64,000 nucleotides of DNA from Rhizobium sp. 11515TR (GCF_002277895.1 NZ_CP022998.1:1965501-2029500); one strand, 5' to 3'; positions 35,835 through 46,525 are shown, counted from the stretch's first letter. Notes: generated from the letters alone by a model not told the origin. Program-made: numbers and translations.

Positions 35835-36860
35835 ATGTTGAATCAGAAATTTCGTTCGCTTTGCCTGACTGCAGGCTTCATCGCGGCCATGTCCGTTTCG
35901 GCCTCGGCTGCCGACATCACGGGCGCCGGCTCGAGCTTCATCGCTCCGGTTCTGTCCAAGTGGGCCGAAGGCTACAAGGCTGCGACGAACAATGTCGTCA
36001 ACTATCAGTCGGTCGGTTCGGGCGCCGGCATCAAGCAGCTTCTCGACAAGACCATCGTATTCGGCGCTTCGGACAAGCCGATGAGCGATGCCGACCTCGA
36101 GAAGAATGGCATTGCCCAGTTCCCGATGATCTCCGGCGGCATCGTCGTTTCCTATAATGTCGAAGGCGTAAAGCCGGGCGAACTCGTTCTCGACGGCAAG
36201 ACCCTGGCCGACATCTTCCTCGGCAAGATCGCCAAGTGGGACGATGCAGCCATCAAGGCTCTCAACCCGGACGTGAAGCTGCCATCCACGCCGATCTCCG
36301 TCGTTTACCGCGCCGACAGCTCGGGCACGACCTTCAACTTCACCGACTACCTGTCGAAGGTTTCGCCGGAGTGGAAGGAAAAGGTTGGCTCGAACACGGC
36401 TGTTGAATGGCCGGTCGGCTTCGGCGCCAAGGGTTCGGAAGGCGTTTCCACCACGGTCAACCAGACGGCTGGTTCGATCTCCTACGTTGAATATTCCTAC
36501 GTCGTCGCCAACCACATCGGTTTCGCGAAGATGAAGAACGCTGCCGGCAAGGTTATCGAGCCGAGCCTGGAAACCTTCAAGGCTGCAGCTTCCAACGCCG
36601 ATTGGGCCAAGGCTAAGAACTTCAACCTGATCATCACCAATCAGCCGGGCGAAAAGAGCTGGCCGATTGCTGCCTCGACCTGGGTTCTGCTCTATAAGAA
36701 GCCGGCCGATGCTGCTAAGAACGAAGAGGCATTGAAGTTCTTCAAGTGGTCCTATGAGCATGGCCAGAAGGACGCGACCGCCCTGTCTTATCTCGCGGTC
36801 CCGGACAATGTTGTCGAGATCGTCGAGAAGTCTTGGAAGACGGACTTCGGCACGAAGTAA
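35835..36860 (+). CDS. pstS: Phosphate ABC transporter substrate-binding protein
   Basis: PstS captures phosphate in the periplasm. The 341-residue protein has a signal peptide ending ASA at residue 25 and then the PstS signature [20 protein letters not shown]. Phosphate-ligand regions are [21 protein letters not shown] and [17 protein letters not shown]. It ends with a typical [18 protein letters not shown]. The start at 35835 gives the signal peptide; the upstream open frame does not. First gene of pstSCAB. Confidence 0.97.
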   Translation: MLNQKFRSLCLTAGFIAAMSVSASAADITGAGSSFIAPVLSKWAEGYKAATNNVVNYQSVGSGAGIKQLLDKTIVFGASDKPMSDADLEKNGIAQFPMISGGIVVSYNVEGVKPGELVLDGKTLADIFLGKIAKWDDAAIKALNPDVKLPSTPISVVYRADSSGTTFNFTDYLSKVSPEWKEKVGSNTAVEWPVGFGAKGSEGVSTTVNQTAGSISYVEYSYVVANHIGFAKMKNAAGKVIEPSLETFKAAASNADWAKAKNFNLIITNQPGEKSWPIAASTWVLLYKKPADAAKNEEALKFFKWSYEHGQKDATALSYLAVPDNVVEIVEKSWKTDFGTK

Positions 36861-36883
36861 TTTGTGCTAGGCGAGAAAGTTGC

Positions 36884-36913
36884 GGCGGGCAGGGTATTTC
36901 CCTGTCCGCCTTT
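36884..36913 (+). terminator. Hairpin between pstS and pstC, likely attenuator or mRNA stabiliser
   Basis: GGCGGGCAGGG and CCCTGTCCGCC form an 11-base-pair stem with loop TATTT, followed by TTTCG. The weak T-run suggests partial termination or protection of the pstS message, giving more binding protein than permease. Confidence 0.65.
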
Positions 36914-36936
36914 CGTGACAGGACAAGGGGAAATCG

Positions 36937-37908
36937 ATGGCTGACGCGACTCAGATGGCGGGCTTTCAGGCTGTGAATACCTCCGCCGCGACCAGAAAAT
37001 TCCGGATACAGGATCGGATTTTCTATTTGATGACGCTTGGCTCGGCTGTTCTTGTCGTGCTTCTGCTGCTGGCAATCCTCGTGGTTCTTGTCATCGATGC
37101 CTTGCCCACATTTCAGACCTTTGGCTTGTCGTTCCTCTGGGGCACCAAGTGGAGCGCGCCGGCTGATATTTATGGCGCGGTGCCTGCCGTCGTCGGTACG
37201 CTTGTAAGTTCGTTCATCGCCATGCTGATTGCTGTTCCCCTCGGCATCGGCATCGCGATATTCCTGACGGAACTTTGCCCCGGCAGCCTGCGCCGTCCGA
37301 TCAGCACGGCCATCGAGCTTCTGGCGGGCGTTCCCTCCATTATCTACGGCATCGTCGGGCTGTTCATTCTGGTGCCGCTGATGCAGAACTATATCCTGCC
37401 CTTCCTGATCGCGACGGTCGGCCAGGTGCCGGTGATCGGCCTGCTGTTCCAGCCGCCGGCCCCGGGCGTCGGCCTGCTGACGGCAAGCCTCGTGCTCGCC
37501 GTCATGATCCTGCCGTTCATCACCGCAATCTCCCGCGACGTGTTCAGCACCGTGCCGCCGATGCTGCGCGAATCCGCCTACGGCATGGGCATGACCACAT
37601 GGGAAGTGGCCCGCCACATCCTGATCCCCTATACACGCCGCGGCCTCGTCGGCGGCATCATGCTCGGCCTCGGCCGCGCCCTTGGCGAAACCATGGCCGT
37701 CACCTTCGTCGTCGGCTCGGTAAGTCGTCTGCAATCGTCGATCATTTCGCCGTCCACCACCATTTCCGCCCAGATCGCGAACAACTTCGGCGATGCCGAC
37801 GGTCTGCAATTGTCGAGCCTGATTGCGCTCGGCCTGCTTCTGTTCGTCCTTTCCTTCTGCGTGCTTGCCGCAGCGAGGTGGATGATCGGCCGCGGCGACT
37901 CCCTCTGA
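36937..37908 (+). CDS. pstC: Phosphate ABC transporter permease PstC
   Basis: PstC is one of the two membrane subunits of the phosphate importer. The 323-residue product has six spans, the inner-membrane permease domain with ELLAGVPSIIYGIVGLFILV, and the EAA-type loop RESAYGMGMTTWEVARHILIP that contacts the ATPase, then GLGRALGETMAVTFVVGS. It follows pstS after 76 bases and precedes pstA by 10 bases. Confidence 0.96.
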   Translation: MADATQMAGFQAVNTSAATRKFRIQDRIFYLMTLGSAVLVVLLLLAILVVLVIDALPTFQTFGLSFLWGTKWSAPADIYGAVPAVVGTLVSSFIAMLIAVPLGIGIAIFLTELCPGSLRRPISTAIELLAGVPSIIYGIVGLFILVPLMQNYILPFLIATVGQVPVIGLLFQPPAPGVGLLTASLVLAVMILPFITAISRDVFSTVPPMLRESAYGMGMTTWEVARHILIPYTRRGLVGGIMLGLGRALGETMAVTFVVGSVSRLQSSIISPSTTISAQIANNFGDADGLQLSSLIALGLLLFVLSFCVLAAARWMIGRGDSL

Positions 37909-37918
37909 GGATAAAACC

Positions 37919-38770
37919 ATGGAAAATGCAGTTCGTCAGAATCTCGTGTCGAGGCGTTATACGAAGAACAAGGTTATGATGGCCCTGTCCTTCCTCGCGG
38001 CCATTCTAGGCATATTCTTTCTCAGCGTGATCCTCGTCAGCCTGGTTTATCGCGGTGTATCGGCGCTCAGCCTCGACGTGTTCACCATGTCGATCCCGGC
38101 CCAGGGCTCGCGCGGCGGTCTGATCAATGCGATCTACGGTACGGTACTAGTCACCGGCTGCGCCATCCTGATCGCAGCACCGATCGGCATTCTCGCTGGC
38201 ACCTACCTGGTGGAATATGCCAACGGCACCAAACTTGCCGAGGCCGCCAAGTTCATCAACGACATTCTGCTGTCCGCACCCTCGATCATCGTCGGCGTGT
38301 TCGTCTACGGCGCCGTGGTCGTGCCTATGCACGGCAACTCCGCCATCGCGGGCATCCTCGCATTGGCGCTGATCGCGCTCCCGGTCGTCAACCGTACGAC
38401 GCAGGACATGCTGTTGCTGGTGCCGAATGCGCTTCGTGAAGCGACCGCCGCGCTCGGCGCGCCGCGCTGGAAGTCCATGATGATGGTGATCTACCGTTCC
38501 GCCTGGACCGGTATTCTCACCGGCATTCTGCTGGCCATCGCCCGCATCAGCGGCGAAACCGCACCGCTTCTCTTCACTGCCGGCTACAGCAAATTCATGA
38601 ATACGGGCCTGACCGGTCCGATCGCCACGCTGCCGGTTGCCATCAACACGCTTGCCGCCGATGCTGGCGAGGATCTCAAACAACTGGCCTGGGCCGGCGC
38701 GCTGATCATCACCGTAGCCATCCTTGCCCTGAACATCCTTGCCCGTGTCCTGAGTGGGCGCCGTCAATGA
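37919..38770 (+). CDS. pstA: Phosphate ABC transporter permease PstA
   Basis: This is the second permease subunit. The 283-residue product has six spans, the stretch [20 protein letters not shown] and the EAA loop [20 protein letters not shown], then [17 protein letters not shown], a PstA hallmark. The start ATG follows GAGGATAAAACC. Its stop overlaps a possible early pstB ATG at 38767. Confidence 0.96.
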   Translation: MENAVRQNLVSRRYTKNKVMMALSFLAAILGIFFLSVILVSLVYRGVSALSLDVFTMSIPAQGSRGGLINAIYGTVLVTGCAILIAAPIGILAGTYLVEYANGTKLAEAAKFINDILLSAPSIIVGVFVYGAVVVPMHGNSAIAGILALALIALPVVNRTTQDMLLLVPNALREATAALGAPRWKSMMMVIYRSAWTGILTGILLAIARISGETAPLLFTAGYSKFMNTGLTGPIATLPVAINTLAADAGEDLKQLAWAGALIITVAILALNILARVLSGRRQ

Positions 38771-38799
38771 CGCAGCCGTCGAACGATAGGAATGAGACC

Positions 38800-39636
38800 A
38801 TGAACATGAGCGACAGCAAATTCCAGAGCGTCAACGCACAACAGGGGAAGGACGCCGCTTCCCAGTCGGATCTCGGTGCGCTCGCAAAGCTCGAGGTGAA
38901 GAACCTCGATTTCACCTATCAGAACGGCCATCGCGTTCTGAAGAGTGTGAATATGAATATCCGCAAGAATGCGGTCACCGCCTTCATCGGACCTTCGGGT
39001 TGCGGCAAGTCCACGCTGCTGCGCACCTTCAACCGCATGTATGACCTTTATCCGGGTCAGACGGTGGCTGGCGAGATCCTGTTGGATGGCCGCAATATTC
39101 TCACCAAGGACGTCGATCTCAACGATCTGCGCGCCAAGGTCGGCATGGTGTTCCAGAAGCCGACGCCGTTCCCGATGTCCATCTACGAGAACGTCGCTTT
39201 CGGCATCCGCCTCTATGAAAAGATCTCCAAGGCGGAAATGGATGCCCGTGTCGAGGCGGCGCTGACCGAAACGGCGCTGTGGAGCGAAGTGAAGGACAAG
39301 CTGCACCAGAGCGGACTTGGCCTTTCCGGCGGCCAGCAGCAACGCCTCTGCATCGCGCGCGCCATCGCCATTCGTCCCGAGGTTCTCCTGCTCGACGAGC
39401 CGACTTCGGCTCTGGACCCGATCTCGACCGCCAAGGTCGAGGAATTGGTGTCGCAGCTGAAGGGCGATTTCACCATTGTCATCGTCACCCACAATATGCA
39501 GCAGGCAAGCCGCATTTCCGACAGCACCGCCTTCATGTATCTCGGCGAATTGATCGAATACGGCGCGACCGAGCAGATCTTTCAGGCGCCCAAGGTCAAG
39601 CGCACGGAAGACTATATCACCGGTCGTTACGGCTGA
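38800..39636 (+). CDS. pstB: Phosphate ABC transporter ATP-binding protein PstB
   Basis: PstB powers phosphate import. The 278-residue product (289 if the ATG at 38767 is used) has Walker [10 protein letters not shown], the PstB-specific [14 protein letters not shown], signature [14 protein letters not shown], Walker [15 protein letters not shown] and H-loop [13 protein letters not shown] favour 38800 because AGGA lies about 9 bases before it; 38767 overlaps pstA and has no clear ribosome site. No phoU or phoB follows; a terminator does. Confidence 0.95.
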   Translation: MNMSDSKFQSVNAQQGKDAASQSDLGALAKLEVKNLDFTYQNGHRVLKSVNMNIRKNAVTAFIGPSGCGKSTLLRTFNRMYDLYPGQTVAGEILLDGRNILTKDVDLNDLRAKVGMVFQKPTPFPMSIYENVAFGIRLYEKISKAEMDARVEAALTETALWSEVKDKLHQSGLGLSGGQQQRLCIARAIAIRPEVLLLDEPTSALDPISTAKVEELVSQLKGDFTIVIVTHNMQQASRISDSTAFMYLGELIEYGATEQIFQAPKVKRTEDYITGRYG

Positions 39637-39665
39637 TACGGCTGGACATTGCCGCACAATTTGCG

Positions 39666-39697
39666 AAGGCGCGCTGTTCAGGCGCGCCTTTTGCGTT
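39666..39697 (+). terminator. Terminator of the pst operon
   Basis: AAGGCGCGC and GCGCGCCTT form a 9-base-pair stem, followed by TTGCGTTT. It ends the operon before the convergent GGDEF gene. Confidence 0.75.
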
Positions 39698-39780
39698 TGA
39701 GAATGGCGGCCTTCCTTGTTGGGCACTCGCACGATTTGGTCAAGCGAAAGCCTATAAGATGGGCGTGCCGAATGAGCCGA

Positions 39781-41034
39781 TCACATCCTCGCGAGCGTGC
39801 CCATGCGTCGCAAGGCGTGGATCTGGTCGTCGAGCGTCGGCACAAGCTCGCCTTCATCCGCAGCGATCGTCGCGTCGGGCTCCCTGGCTGTCTCCATTTC
39901 ATTGAAGACGATGGTGCAGTTGCGGCCGGCGCGTTTGGCGGCGTAAAGCGCACGGTCTGCAAAGGATACCAGCCGGTCCCAGCTGACGGTATCGTGGGGC
40001 ATGATCGAAACGCCGATGCTGACGGTTGCCGGCACTAGCGAACGGCCGGCAAGCAGCGGCACGCGGCAGAAATCGGCGCGGATGGTTTCCGCCAGCGCTT
40101 CGGCCTGCGATTGCTCGTCTATCGGGACGAAGGCGACGAATTCCTCACCGCCCATTCTGCCGAATGCACCGCTGCGCGGCACGAATTGACGAGCGATGCG
40201 GGCAAACTCGACCAGAACCGCGTCGCCTGCCTGGTGGCCATGGCGGTCGTTGATCTTCTTGAAATGGTCGAGATCGAATAACAGGGCGGCGAGTTTCCGT
40301 GGTCGGTGCTGCCCTTCACCGGCAAGGATTTCGTAGCTTTCCTGAAGTCCGCGCCGGTTCAGGACGCCGGTCAAAGTATCGGTGATGGAAATCGCCCGCC
40401 AGCGTCGCTCGGCTCGCTCCATGAGAAGCTTGCCGTTAAGAATGATGGCGACGATGATGAGCAGGGCATAGCCGAGTGCTATGTAGCCGCGATAGATCAT
40501 GGCCTGTTCCAATGGCGGGGCCATCAATACCATCCAGAGGGCCGAACCGAAGCAGAAGCAGGCGAGCGTCACGAAGACGATGCCGAGCTGCCCGCGCGCC
40601 GGCTCGCGCCGGCCATCGGCCGGGTGAACTGCAAAGGCGAGCAGGGTCGCACCGACGGCGCCTGCGAGATCATAGACGATAATGCGATTGACGAAATTAT
40701 CGGTGACCCAGGGCAGGCTGACGCCGATCAGCCAGAGCACGGGAGGCAGGAACGCCGACCATTCCAGTTTGCGTTTGTCCATTATGCGGAAGCCGGCGAT
40801 CCAGGCGCTTTCGCCAAGCAGTCCGACGGCATTGCCGATCTGGATCGACCAGATGTCGGGGATGACGCCGCGAGCTGCCACCAGGGCGAATCCCGCGGCA
40901 CTGATGGTGAAGCCCAGAGCCCAGATCAGATAGGCGGGAGATTTGCGGTCGTGCCGCCAGGCAAGAAGGAGAACGGTCGCCAGCGTGATGGCTTCCGAAC
41001 ACCAGATGGTGAGGCCTGTGGTCATATTCAGCAC
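39781..41034 (-). CDS. Membrane-bound diguanylate cyclase (GGDEF)
   Basis: The enzyme makes cyclic di-GMP from two GTP. The 417-residue protein has about seven N-terminal spans (residues 5-230) with no recognised sensor motif, then a GGDEF domain from about 245 (RAISITDTLTGVLNRRGLQE). The active-site loop is GGEEF in RMGGEEFVAFVP, so catalysis should be intact. The RxxD product-inhibition motif is absent at the expected position. Start is a GTG at 41034 with GGAG upstream, or the ATG at 41025. It converges on the pst operon. Confidence 0.92.
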   Translation of the reverse strand: MLNMTTGLTIWCSEAITLATVLLLAWRHDRKSPAYLIWALGFTISAAGFALVAARGVIPDIWSIQIGNAVGLLGESAWIAGFRIMDKRKLEWSAFLPPVLWLIGVSLPWVTDNFVNRIIVYDLAGAVGATLLAFAVHPADGRREPARGQLGIVFVTLACFCFGSALWMVLMAPPLEQAMIYRGYIALGYALLIIVAIILNGKLLMERAERRWRAISITDTLTGVLNRRGLQESYEILAGEGQHRPRKLAALLFDLDHFKKINDRHGHQAGDAVLVEFARIARQFVPRSGAFGRMGGEEFVAFVPIDEQSQAEALAETIRADFCRVPLLAGRSLVPATVSIGVSIMPHDTVSWDRLVSFADRALYAAKRAGRNCTIVFNEMETAREPDATIAADEGELVPTLDDQIHALRRMGTLARM

Positions 41035-41337
41035 GATCGGACGTCTCCGCTGTTTTGGGCCGTCGGCGCAAGCGGCACGACGATTTCCGCGATCGGCTCA
41101 TCCTTGCCCAATAAGATGGCAAGTTCCTTAAATGAGTTGGTAAATTTTGCCTGGGGTGGAGATCTCCACCCGACGGGTACTGACCTTCATGCTTCCTTCA
41201 CCTTGCGACCGCGAATTGTAGTGGGTAGCGGCCGGTGTGTCGCTACGGCGTCTTGGCATTCGAGGCGCCGTGGTTAGAAATGCTTTGTGAACGCTTCGTG
41301 GGGCATTCGTGCTTTTTGACGTTATGCTTTCGGGCGT

Positions 41338-41367
41338 CTTGAAGTGCAGGGCAGGGACACTCTATGT
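41338..41367 (+). promoter_or_regulatory. Candidate RpoH-type promoter of clpP
   Basis: CTTGAA at 41338-41343 and CTATGT at 41362-41367 are separated by 18 bases, close to the alphaproteobacterial heat-shock consensus (CTTG, 17-18 bases, CYTATNT). A heat-shock promoter is expected for clpP, but this is by eye only. Confidence 0.45.
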
Positions 41368-41368
41368 A

Positions 41369-41389
41369 GGAGTAAAGGATTTTTACTCC
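41369..41389 (+). promoter_or_regulatory. Leader hairpin before clpP
   Basis: GGAGTAAA and TTTACTCC form an 8-base-pair perfect stem with a 5-base loop, directly after the candidate promoter and about 50 bases before the clpP start. Confidence 0.5.
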
Positions 41390-41436
41390 GATTCCCGGCG
41401 TCTCCGTCGCCGGGGCAAGTTTGATAAAGGACGCAC

Positions 41437-42069
41437 ATGAGAAATCCAGTCGATACAGCTATGGCTCTGGTGCCGATGGTTGTCGAGCAGACCAACCGCG
41501 GGGAGCGGTCTTATGATATCTATTCCCGCCTGCTGAAGGAACGCATCATTTTCCTGACCGGGCCGGTCGAAGACCATATGGCAACGCTGGTGTGCGCCCA
41601 GCTTCTGTTTCTCGAGGCCGAAAACCCGAAGAAGGAAATCGCGCTCTACATCAATTCGCCAGGCGGCGTTGTGACCGCCGGCATGGCGATCTACGATACG
41701 ATGCAGTTTATCAAGCCGGCCGTTTCGACGCTCTGCATCGGCCAGGCTGCCTCGATGGGATCGCTGCTTCTGGCCGCCGGCGACAAGGACATGCGTTTCG
41801 CAACGCCGAATTCCCGCATCATGGTTCACCAGCCTTCGGGCGGCTTCCAGGGCCAGGCTTCGGACATCGAGCGCCACGCGCGCGACATCATCAAGATGAA
41901 GCGCCGTCTCAATGAAGTTTACGTCAAGCATTGCGGCCGGACCTATGAAGAGGTCGAGCAGACGCTCGATCGTGACCATTTCATGTCCTCGGATGAGGCC
42001 AAGGAATGGGGTCTGATCGACAAGGTGCTGACGTCGCGTACTGAAATAGAAGGTGAAACCGCCTCGTGA
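41437..42069 (+). CDS. clpP: ATP-dependent Clp protease proteolytic subunit
   Basis: ClpP forms the tetradecameric chamber that works with ClpX or ClpA. The 210-residue product is the usual length. Catalytic residues are Ser106 in GQAASMGS, His131 in MVHQPSGG and an Asp near residue 180 in LDRDHFMS. The [17 protein letters not shown] start is typical. Its own promoter and the 298-base gap show it is not tightly fused to clpX. Confidence 0.97.
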   Translation: MRNPVDTAMALVPMVVEQTNRGERSYDIYSRLLKERIIFLTGPVEDHMATLVCAQLLFLEAENPKKEIALYINSPGGVVTAGMAIYDTMQFIKPAVSTLCIGQAASMGSLLLAAGDKDMRFATPNSRIMVHQPSGGFQGQASDIERHARDIIKMKRRLNEVYVKHCGRTYEEVEQTLDRDHFMSSDEAKEWGLIDKVLTSRTEIEGETAS

Positions 42070-42166
42070 TTATCCACTAGGCGGTGACTTCTACGCCACA
42101 GTTCTATCCCATTTGTGATCGAATAGGGGTTTAATGTGGAGCGGAACGCGGTAATAGTACGCATTA

Positions 42167-42196
42167 ATGCTATGTAGCGTTTTTGTGACATAGCAT
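42167..42196. repeat. Inverted repeat between clpP and clpX
   Basis: ATGCTATGT (42167-42175) and ACATAGCAT (42188-42196) are perfect 9-base arms with a 12-base spacer containing a T-run. It lies about 170 bases before clpX and could be an operator or a weak hairpin. Confidence 0.5.
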
Positions 42197-42367
42197 TCGG
42201 CATTCGAAGGGGGATTCGTTGCCACGCAGTTCCGGTTTGGTTGCCGGGCCTGCGTTCAGTACCCTGAAGGGCGCCGCGATCTGCAAACGAGGGGCAGGTC
42301 CGGCGGGCGCATAGAGTGGACCGCGATTTCAATTTGGAAATTTGCGGCGTGCTGGAAGGAAAGTGAT

Positions 42368-43645
42368 ATGAGCAAAGTCAGCGGCAGCAACGGCGGCGAC
42401 TCAAAGAACACACTTTATTGTTCGTTCTGCGGTAAGAGCCAGCATGAAGTCCGGAAGTTGATTGCCGGACCGACCGTATTCATCTGCGACGAGTGCGTCG
42501 AGCTATGCATGGACATTATCCGCGAGGAAAACAAATCCTCGATGGTGAAGTCTCGTGACGGTGTTCCGACCCCGCAGGACATCATCAAGGTTCTTGACGA
42601 ATACGTCATCGGCCAGCGGCAGGCGAAGAAGATCCTCTCCGTGGCCGTTCACAACCATTACAAGCGGCTCGCTCACGCATCGAAGAACGGTGACGTCGAG
42701 CTGGCGAAGTCGAACATCATGCTCGTCGGCCCGACCGGCTGCGGCAAGACCTATCTTGCCCAGACGCTCGCCCGCATCATCGACGTTCCCTTCACCATGG
42801 CCGATGCGACGACGCTGACCGAAGCAGGTTACGTCGGCGAAGACGTCGAAAACATCATCCTCAAGCTGCTCCAGGCCGCCGACTACAACGTCGAGCGCGC
42901 TCAGCGCGGCATCGTCTACATCGACGAAGTCGACAAGATTTCCCGCAAGTCGGACAATCCGTCGATCACGCGCGACGTCTCGGGCGAAGGCGTGCAGCAG
43001 GCGCTTCTGAAGATCATGGAAGGCACTGTGGCTTCGGTTCCCCCGCAAGGCGGCCGCAAGCATCCCCAGCAGGAATTCCTGCAGGTGGATACGACCAACA
43101 TCCTCTTCATCTGCGGCGGCGCGTTTGCCGGCCTCGACAAGATCATCTCTGCCCGCGGCGAGAAGACCTCGATCGGCTTCGGCGCGACCGTCAAGGCGCC
43201 GGATGACCGCCGCGTCGGCGAAGTGCTGCGCGAGCTGGAGCCGGAAGATCTGGTGAAATTCGGCCTCATCCCGGAATTCATCGGCCGTCTGCCCGTTCTG
43301 GCGACGCTGGAAGACCTCGACGAGGATGCGCTGATCCAGATCCTGTCCGAGCCGAAGAACGCCCTGGTGAAGCAGTATCAGCGCCTGTTCGAGATGGAAG
43401 ACGTAGAACTGACCTTCCACGAGGATGCTCTGCGCGAAATCGCCCGCAAGGCGATCGTCCGCAAGACGGGCGCCCGCGGTCTGCGCTCCATCATGGAGAA
43501 GATCCTCCTCGATACCATGTTCGAGCTGCCGGCCCTGGAAGGGGTGCGCGAAGTGGTCATTTCCGAGGAAGTGGTTCGTGGCTCCGCCCGTCCGCTATAC
43601 ATCTATGCCGACCGGCAGGAGGAAAAGGCCAACGCAACGGCCTGA
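42368..43645 (+). CDS. clpX: ATP-dependent Clp protease ATP-binding subunit ClpX
   Basis: ClpX unfolds substrates for ClpP. The 425-residue product has the N-terminal zinc-binding domain with Cys18, Cys21, Cys40 and Cys43, then the AAA+ core with Walker A GPTGCGKT near residue 121, Walker [12 protein letters not shown] and the sensor and C-terminal subdomains. The IGF loop that docks to ClpP is visible as SIGFGA. A strong GGAAGGAAAG precedes the ATG. Confidence 0.98.
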   Translation: MSKVSGSNGGDSKNTLYCSFCGKSQHEVRKLIAGPTVFICDECVELCMDIIREENKSSMVKSRDGVPTPQDIIKVLDEYVIGQRQAKKILSVAVHNHYKRLAHASKNGDVELAKSNIMLVGPTGCGKTYLAQTLARIIDVPFTMADATTLTEAGYVGEDVENIILKLLQAADYNVERAQRGIVYIDEVDKISRKSDNPSITRDVSGEGVQQALLKIMEGTVASVPPQGGRKHPQQEFLQVDTTNILFICGGAFAGLDKIISARGEKTSIGFGATVKAPDDRRVGEVLRELEPEDLVKFGLIPEFIGRLPVLATLEDLDEDALIQILSEPKNALVKQYQRLFEMEDVELTFHEDALREIARKAIVRKTGARGLRSIMEKILLDTMFELPALEGVREVVISEEVVRGSARPLYIYADRQEEKANATA

Positions 43646-43668
43646 TCCATCATCCGTGATCACGAATC

Positions 43669-43701
43669 GGGGGCTCGTCATCGACGGGCCCCTTTCTGTT
43701 T
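43669..43701 (+). terminator. Terminator of clpX
   Basis: GGGGCTCGTC and GACGGGCCCC form a 10-base-pair stem with a three-base loop, followed by TTTCTGTTT. Confidence 0.85.
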
Positions 43702-44063
43702 GAAAAATCGAACGGTTTGCTGATAAAGTCTTGGATAAGCTTATGGGAATGCCGTTGAAACCGGTTGTGAAGAGCCCCTGCTGCAGCCATGATGGCATGA
43801 TTCTGGAGCATGAGGCGGATGGGGCGCAGGCCCGGCGTTTTTTCTTCGGATCTTAGCGTCGCCGGCAGTGTTCGAGTTGTCGGGCTTTGGTGTTTTGTTG
43901 TTGCGTTCCTCCTTGCGGATATGCGGGATCGTTGCCTCGTGGCGGTGTTTCCTGTGACTTGAAATAGGCAGTGTGAAGCTCCACTTGTTTACCAAGTGAG
44001 AGAGCCGGCTAACTCCCCCAGCCGGCAGAGAGCCCGGGAACGGGACGACGGAAAGGAAATGAC
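43702..44063 (+). promoter_or_regulatory. lon promoter and leader region
   Basis: No gene is supported in this 360-base gap. CTTGAA at 43958-43963 and CCACTT at 43981-43986, 17 bases apart, form a weak heat-shock-type promoter candidate. Small hairpins follow (CACTTG/CAAGTG at 43982-43998 and a GCCGGC pair at about 44004-44026). The ribosome site GGAAAGGAAAT is just before the lon ATG. Confidence 0.4.
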
Positions 44064-46484
44064 ATGAGTAAGAAAACGTCTGCGACACACGACAGCATTG
44101 CCTATCCGGTATTGCCGTTGCGCGACATCGTGGTCTTCCCCCACATGATCGTGCCTCTGTTCGTCGGACGGGAGAAATCCATTCGCGCGCTGGAGGAGGT
44201 GATGGGTTCGGACAAGCAGATCATGCTCGTCACCCAGATCAATGCCAGCGATGATGATCCCGCGCCGGACGCGATCCACAAGGTCGGTACCGTTGCAAAT
44301 GTCCTGCAGCTGTTGAAACTGCCCGACGGCACCGTCAAGGTGCTGGTGGAAGGCCGTGCGCGTGCTGAGATCGACGAATATACCGGCCGTGAAGACTTCT
44401 ACGAAGCACTTGGCCATGTCCTGCATGAGCCGGAAGAAGACCAGGTCGAGCTCGAAGCTCTGAGCCGCTCCGTCGTTTCCGAATTCGAGAGCTATGTGAA
44501 GCTCAACAAGAAGATTTCGCCGGAAGTGGTCGGCGCCGCCAGCCAGATCGATGATTATTCGAAGCTGGCGGACACCGTCGCATCGCATCTTTCGATCAAG
44601 ATCACCGAAAAGCAGGAAATGCTGGAAACCACCAGCGTCAAGGCTCGTCTGGAAAAGGCGCTCGGCTTCATGGAAGGCGAGATTTCGGTTCTCCAGGTCG
44701 AGAAGCGTATCCGCTCGCGCGTCAAGCGCCAGATGGAGAAGACGCAGCGCGAATATTATCTGAACGAGCAGATGAAGGCGATCCAGAAGGAGCTTGGCGA
44801 CGGCGAGGAAGGCCGCGACGAGATGGCCGAACTGGAAGAGCGCATCTCCAAGACCAAGCTGTCGAAGGAAGCCAAGGAAAAGGCCGATGCCGAGCTGAAG
44901 AAGCTGCGGCAGATGAGCCCGATGTCGGCTGAAGCGACTGTCGTGCGCAATTATCTCGATTGGCTTCTGGGTATCCCCTGGCACAAGAAGTCGAAGATCA
45001 AGGCCGACCTGAACAATGCCGAGAAGATCCTCGAAGCGGATCATTTCGGTCTGGACAAGGTCAAGGAGCGCATCGTCGAATATCTGGCCGTCCAGGCCCG
45101 CGCCACCAAGATCAAAGGCCCGATCCTGTGCCTCGTCGGCCCTCCGGGCGTCGGCAAGACCTCGCTCGCCCAGTCGATCGCCAAGGCGACCGGCCGTGAG
45201 TATGTCCGCATGGCGCTTGGCGGCGTTCGTGACGAAGCCGAGATCCGCGGCCACCGCCGCACCTATATCGGCTCGATGCCCGGCAAGGTCATCCAGTCGA
45301 TGAAGAAGGCCAAGAAGTCCAACCCGCTGTTCCTGCTCGACGAGATCGACAAGCTCGGCCAGGACTATCGCGGCGATCCGTCTTCGGCCCTGCTTGAGGT
45401 GTTGGACCCGGCACAGAACTCGACCTTCATGGATCACTACCTGGAAGTCGAATATGACCTGTCGGACGTGATGTTCATCACGACGGCGAATACTTTGAAT
45501 ATCCCTGCGCCCCTGATGGACCGTATGGAGATCATCCGTATCGCCGGCTACACCGAGGACGAGAAGCGCGAGATCGCCAAGCGGCACCTGCTGCCGAAGG
45601 CCATCAAAGAACATGCGTTGCAGCCGAATGAATTCTCGGTCACCGACGGCGCCCTGATGGTCATCATCCAGCAGTACACCCGCGAAGCCGGTGTGCGTAA
45701 CTTCGAGCGCGAATTGATGAAGCTCGCCCGCAAGGCGGTCACCGAGATCATCAAGGGCAAGGTGAAGTCGGTTGCCGTCACTGCTGAGAATGTCCCGGAC
45801 TATCTCGGTGTGCCGCGCTTCCGCCACGGCGAAGCCGAGCGCGACGATCAGGTCGGTGTTGTCACCGGTCTCGCCTGGACTGAAGTCGGCGGCGAGCTGC
45901 TGACGATCGAAGGCGTGATGATGCCGGGCAAGGGCCGCATGACGGTCACTGGCAACCTGAAGGAAGTCATGAAGGAATCGATCTCGGCGGCGGCCTCTTA
46001 CGTCCGTTCGCGAGCCGTCGATTTCGGCATCGAACCGCCGCGCTTCGACAAGAGCGACATCCACGTGCACGTGCCGGAAGGTGCGACGCCGAAGGATGGT
46101 CCGTCGGCCGGTGTCGCCATGGCAACCGCGATCGTCTCGATCATGACCGGCATCCCGGTTTCCAAGGATGTGGCCATGACGGGTGAAATCACGCTGCGCG
46201 GCCGTGTGCTGCCGATCGGCGGCCTGAAGGAAAAGCTGCTCGCAGCGCTGCGCGGCGGCATCAAGAAGGTGCTGATCCCGGAAGAAAACGCCAAGGATCT
46301 GGCGGAGATTCCGGACAACGTGAAGAACAGCATGGAAATCATCCCGGTGTCGCGCATGGGCGAGGTGATCAAGCACGCGCTTGTTCGCCGTCCCGAACCG
46401 ATCGAGTGGGATGGCACTGTGGAAACGCCTGTGATCGCAACGGTCGAAGGCGTCGACGAAGTGGGTTCTGCCATCGCTCATTGA
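44064..46484 (+). CDS. lon: ATP-dependent endopeptidase La (Lon)
   Basis: Lon degrades damaged and regulatory proteins. The 806-residue product has the N-terminal substrate domain ([20 protein letters not shown]), a coiled-coil region near 190-260 rich in Glu/Lys, the AAA+ module with Walker A GPPGVGKT near residue 359 and Walker [12 protein letters not shown], and the Ser-Lys protease domain with Ser681 in KDGPSAG and the Lys of GGLKEK. All catalytic parts are intact. The order clpP-clpX-lon-hupB is conserved in many proteobacteria. Confidence 0.98.
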   Translation: MSKKTSATHDSIAYPVLPLRDIVVFPHMIVPLFVGREKSIRALEEVMGSDKQIMLVTQINASDDDPAPDAIHKVGTVANVLQLLKLPDGTVKVLVEGRARAEIDEYTGREDFYEALGHVLHEPEEDQVELEALSRSVVSEFESYVKLNKKISPEVVGAASQIDDYSKLADTVASHLSIKITEKQEMLETTSVKARLEKALGFMEGEISVLQVEKRIRSRVKRQMEKTQREYYLNEQMKAIQKELGDGEEGRDEMAELEERISKTKLSKEAKEKADAELKKLRQMSPMSAEATVVRNYLDWLLGIPWHKKSKIKADLNNAEKILEADHFGLDKVKERIVEYLAVQARATKIKGPILCLVGPPGVGKTSLAQSIAKATGREYVRMALGGVRDEAEIRGHRRTYIGSMPGKVIQSMKKAKKSNPLFLLDEIDKLGQDYRGDPSSALLEVLDPAQNSTFMDHYLEVEYDLSDVMFITTANTLNIPAPLMDRMEIIRIAGYTEDEKREIAKRHLLPKAIKEHALQPNEFSVTDGALMVIIQQYTREAGVRNFERELMKLARKAVTEIIKGKVKSVAVTAENVPDYLGVPRFRHGEAERDDQVGVVTGLAWTEVGGELLTIEGVMMPGKGRMTVTGNLKEVMKESISAAASYVRSRAVDFGIEPPRFDKSDIHVHVPEGATPKDGPSAGVAMATAIVSIMTGIPVSKDVAMTGEITLRGRVLPIGGLKEKLLAALRGGIKKVLIPEENAKDLAEIPDNVKNSMEIIPVSRMGEVIKHALVRRPEPIEWDGTVETPVIATVEGVDEVGSAIAH

Positions 46485-46525
46485 GTGCCTTCGCCTCAAT
46501 TCTGTCGAATTGACGTAAATGGACG

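Larger units (their letters stand above)
41035..41436 (+). other. Intergenic region upstream of clpP
   Basis: A 400-base gap between divergent genes. It holds a candidate heat-shock promoter and a leader hairpin near clpP and must also carry the diguanylate cyclase promoter. No gene is supported. Confidence 0.55.

Noticed and set aside
36742..37920. A 392-codon minus-strand open frame over pstC
   Set aside because: Gln/Arg/His-rich shadow of a real permease gene with membrane helices; no ribosome site.
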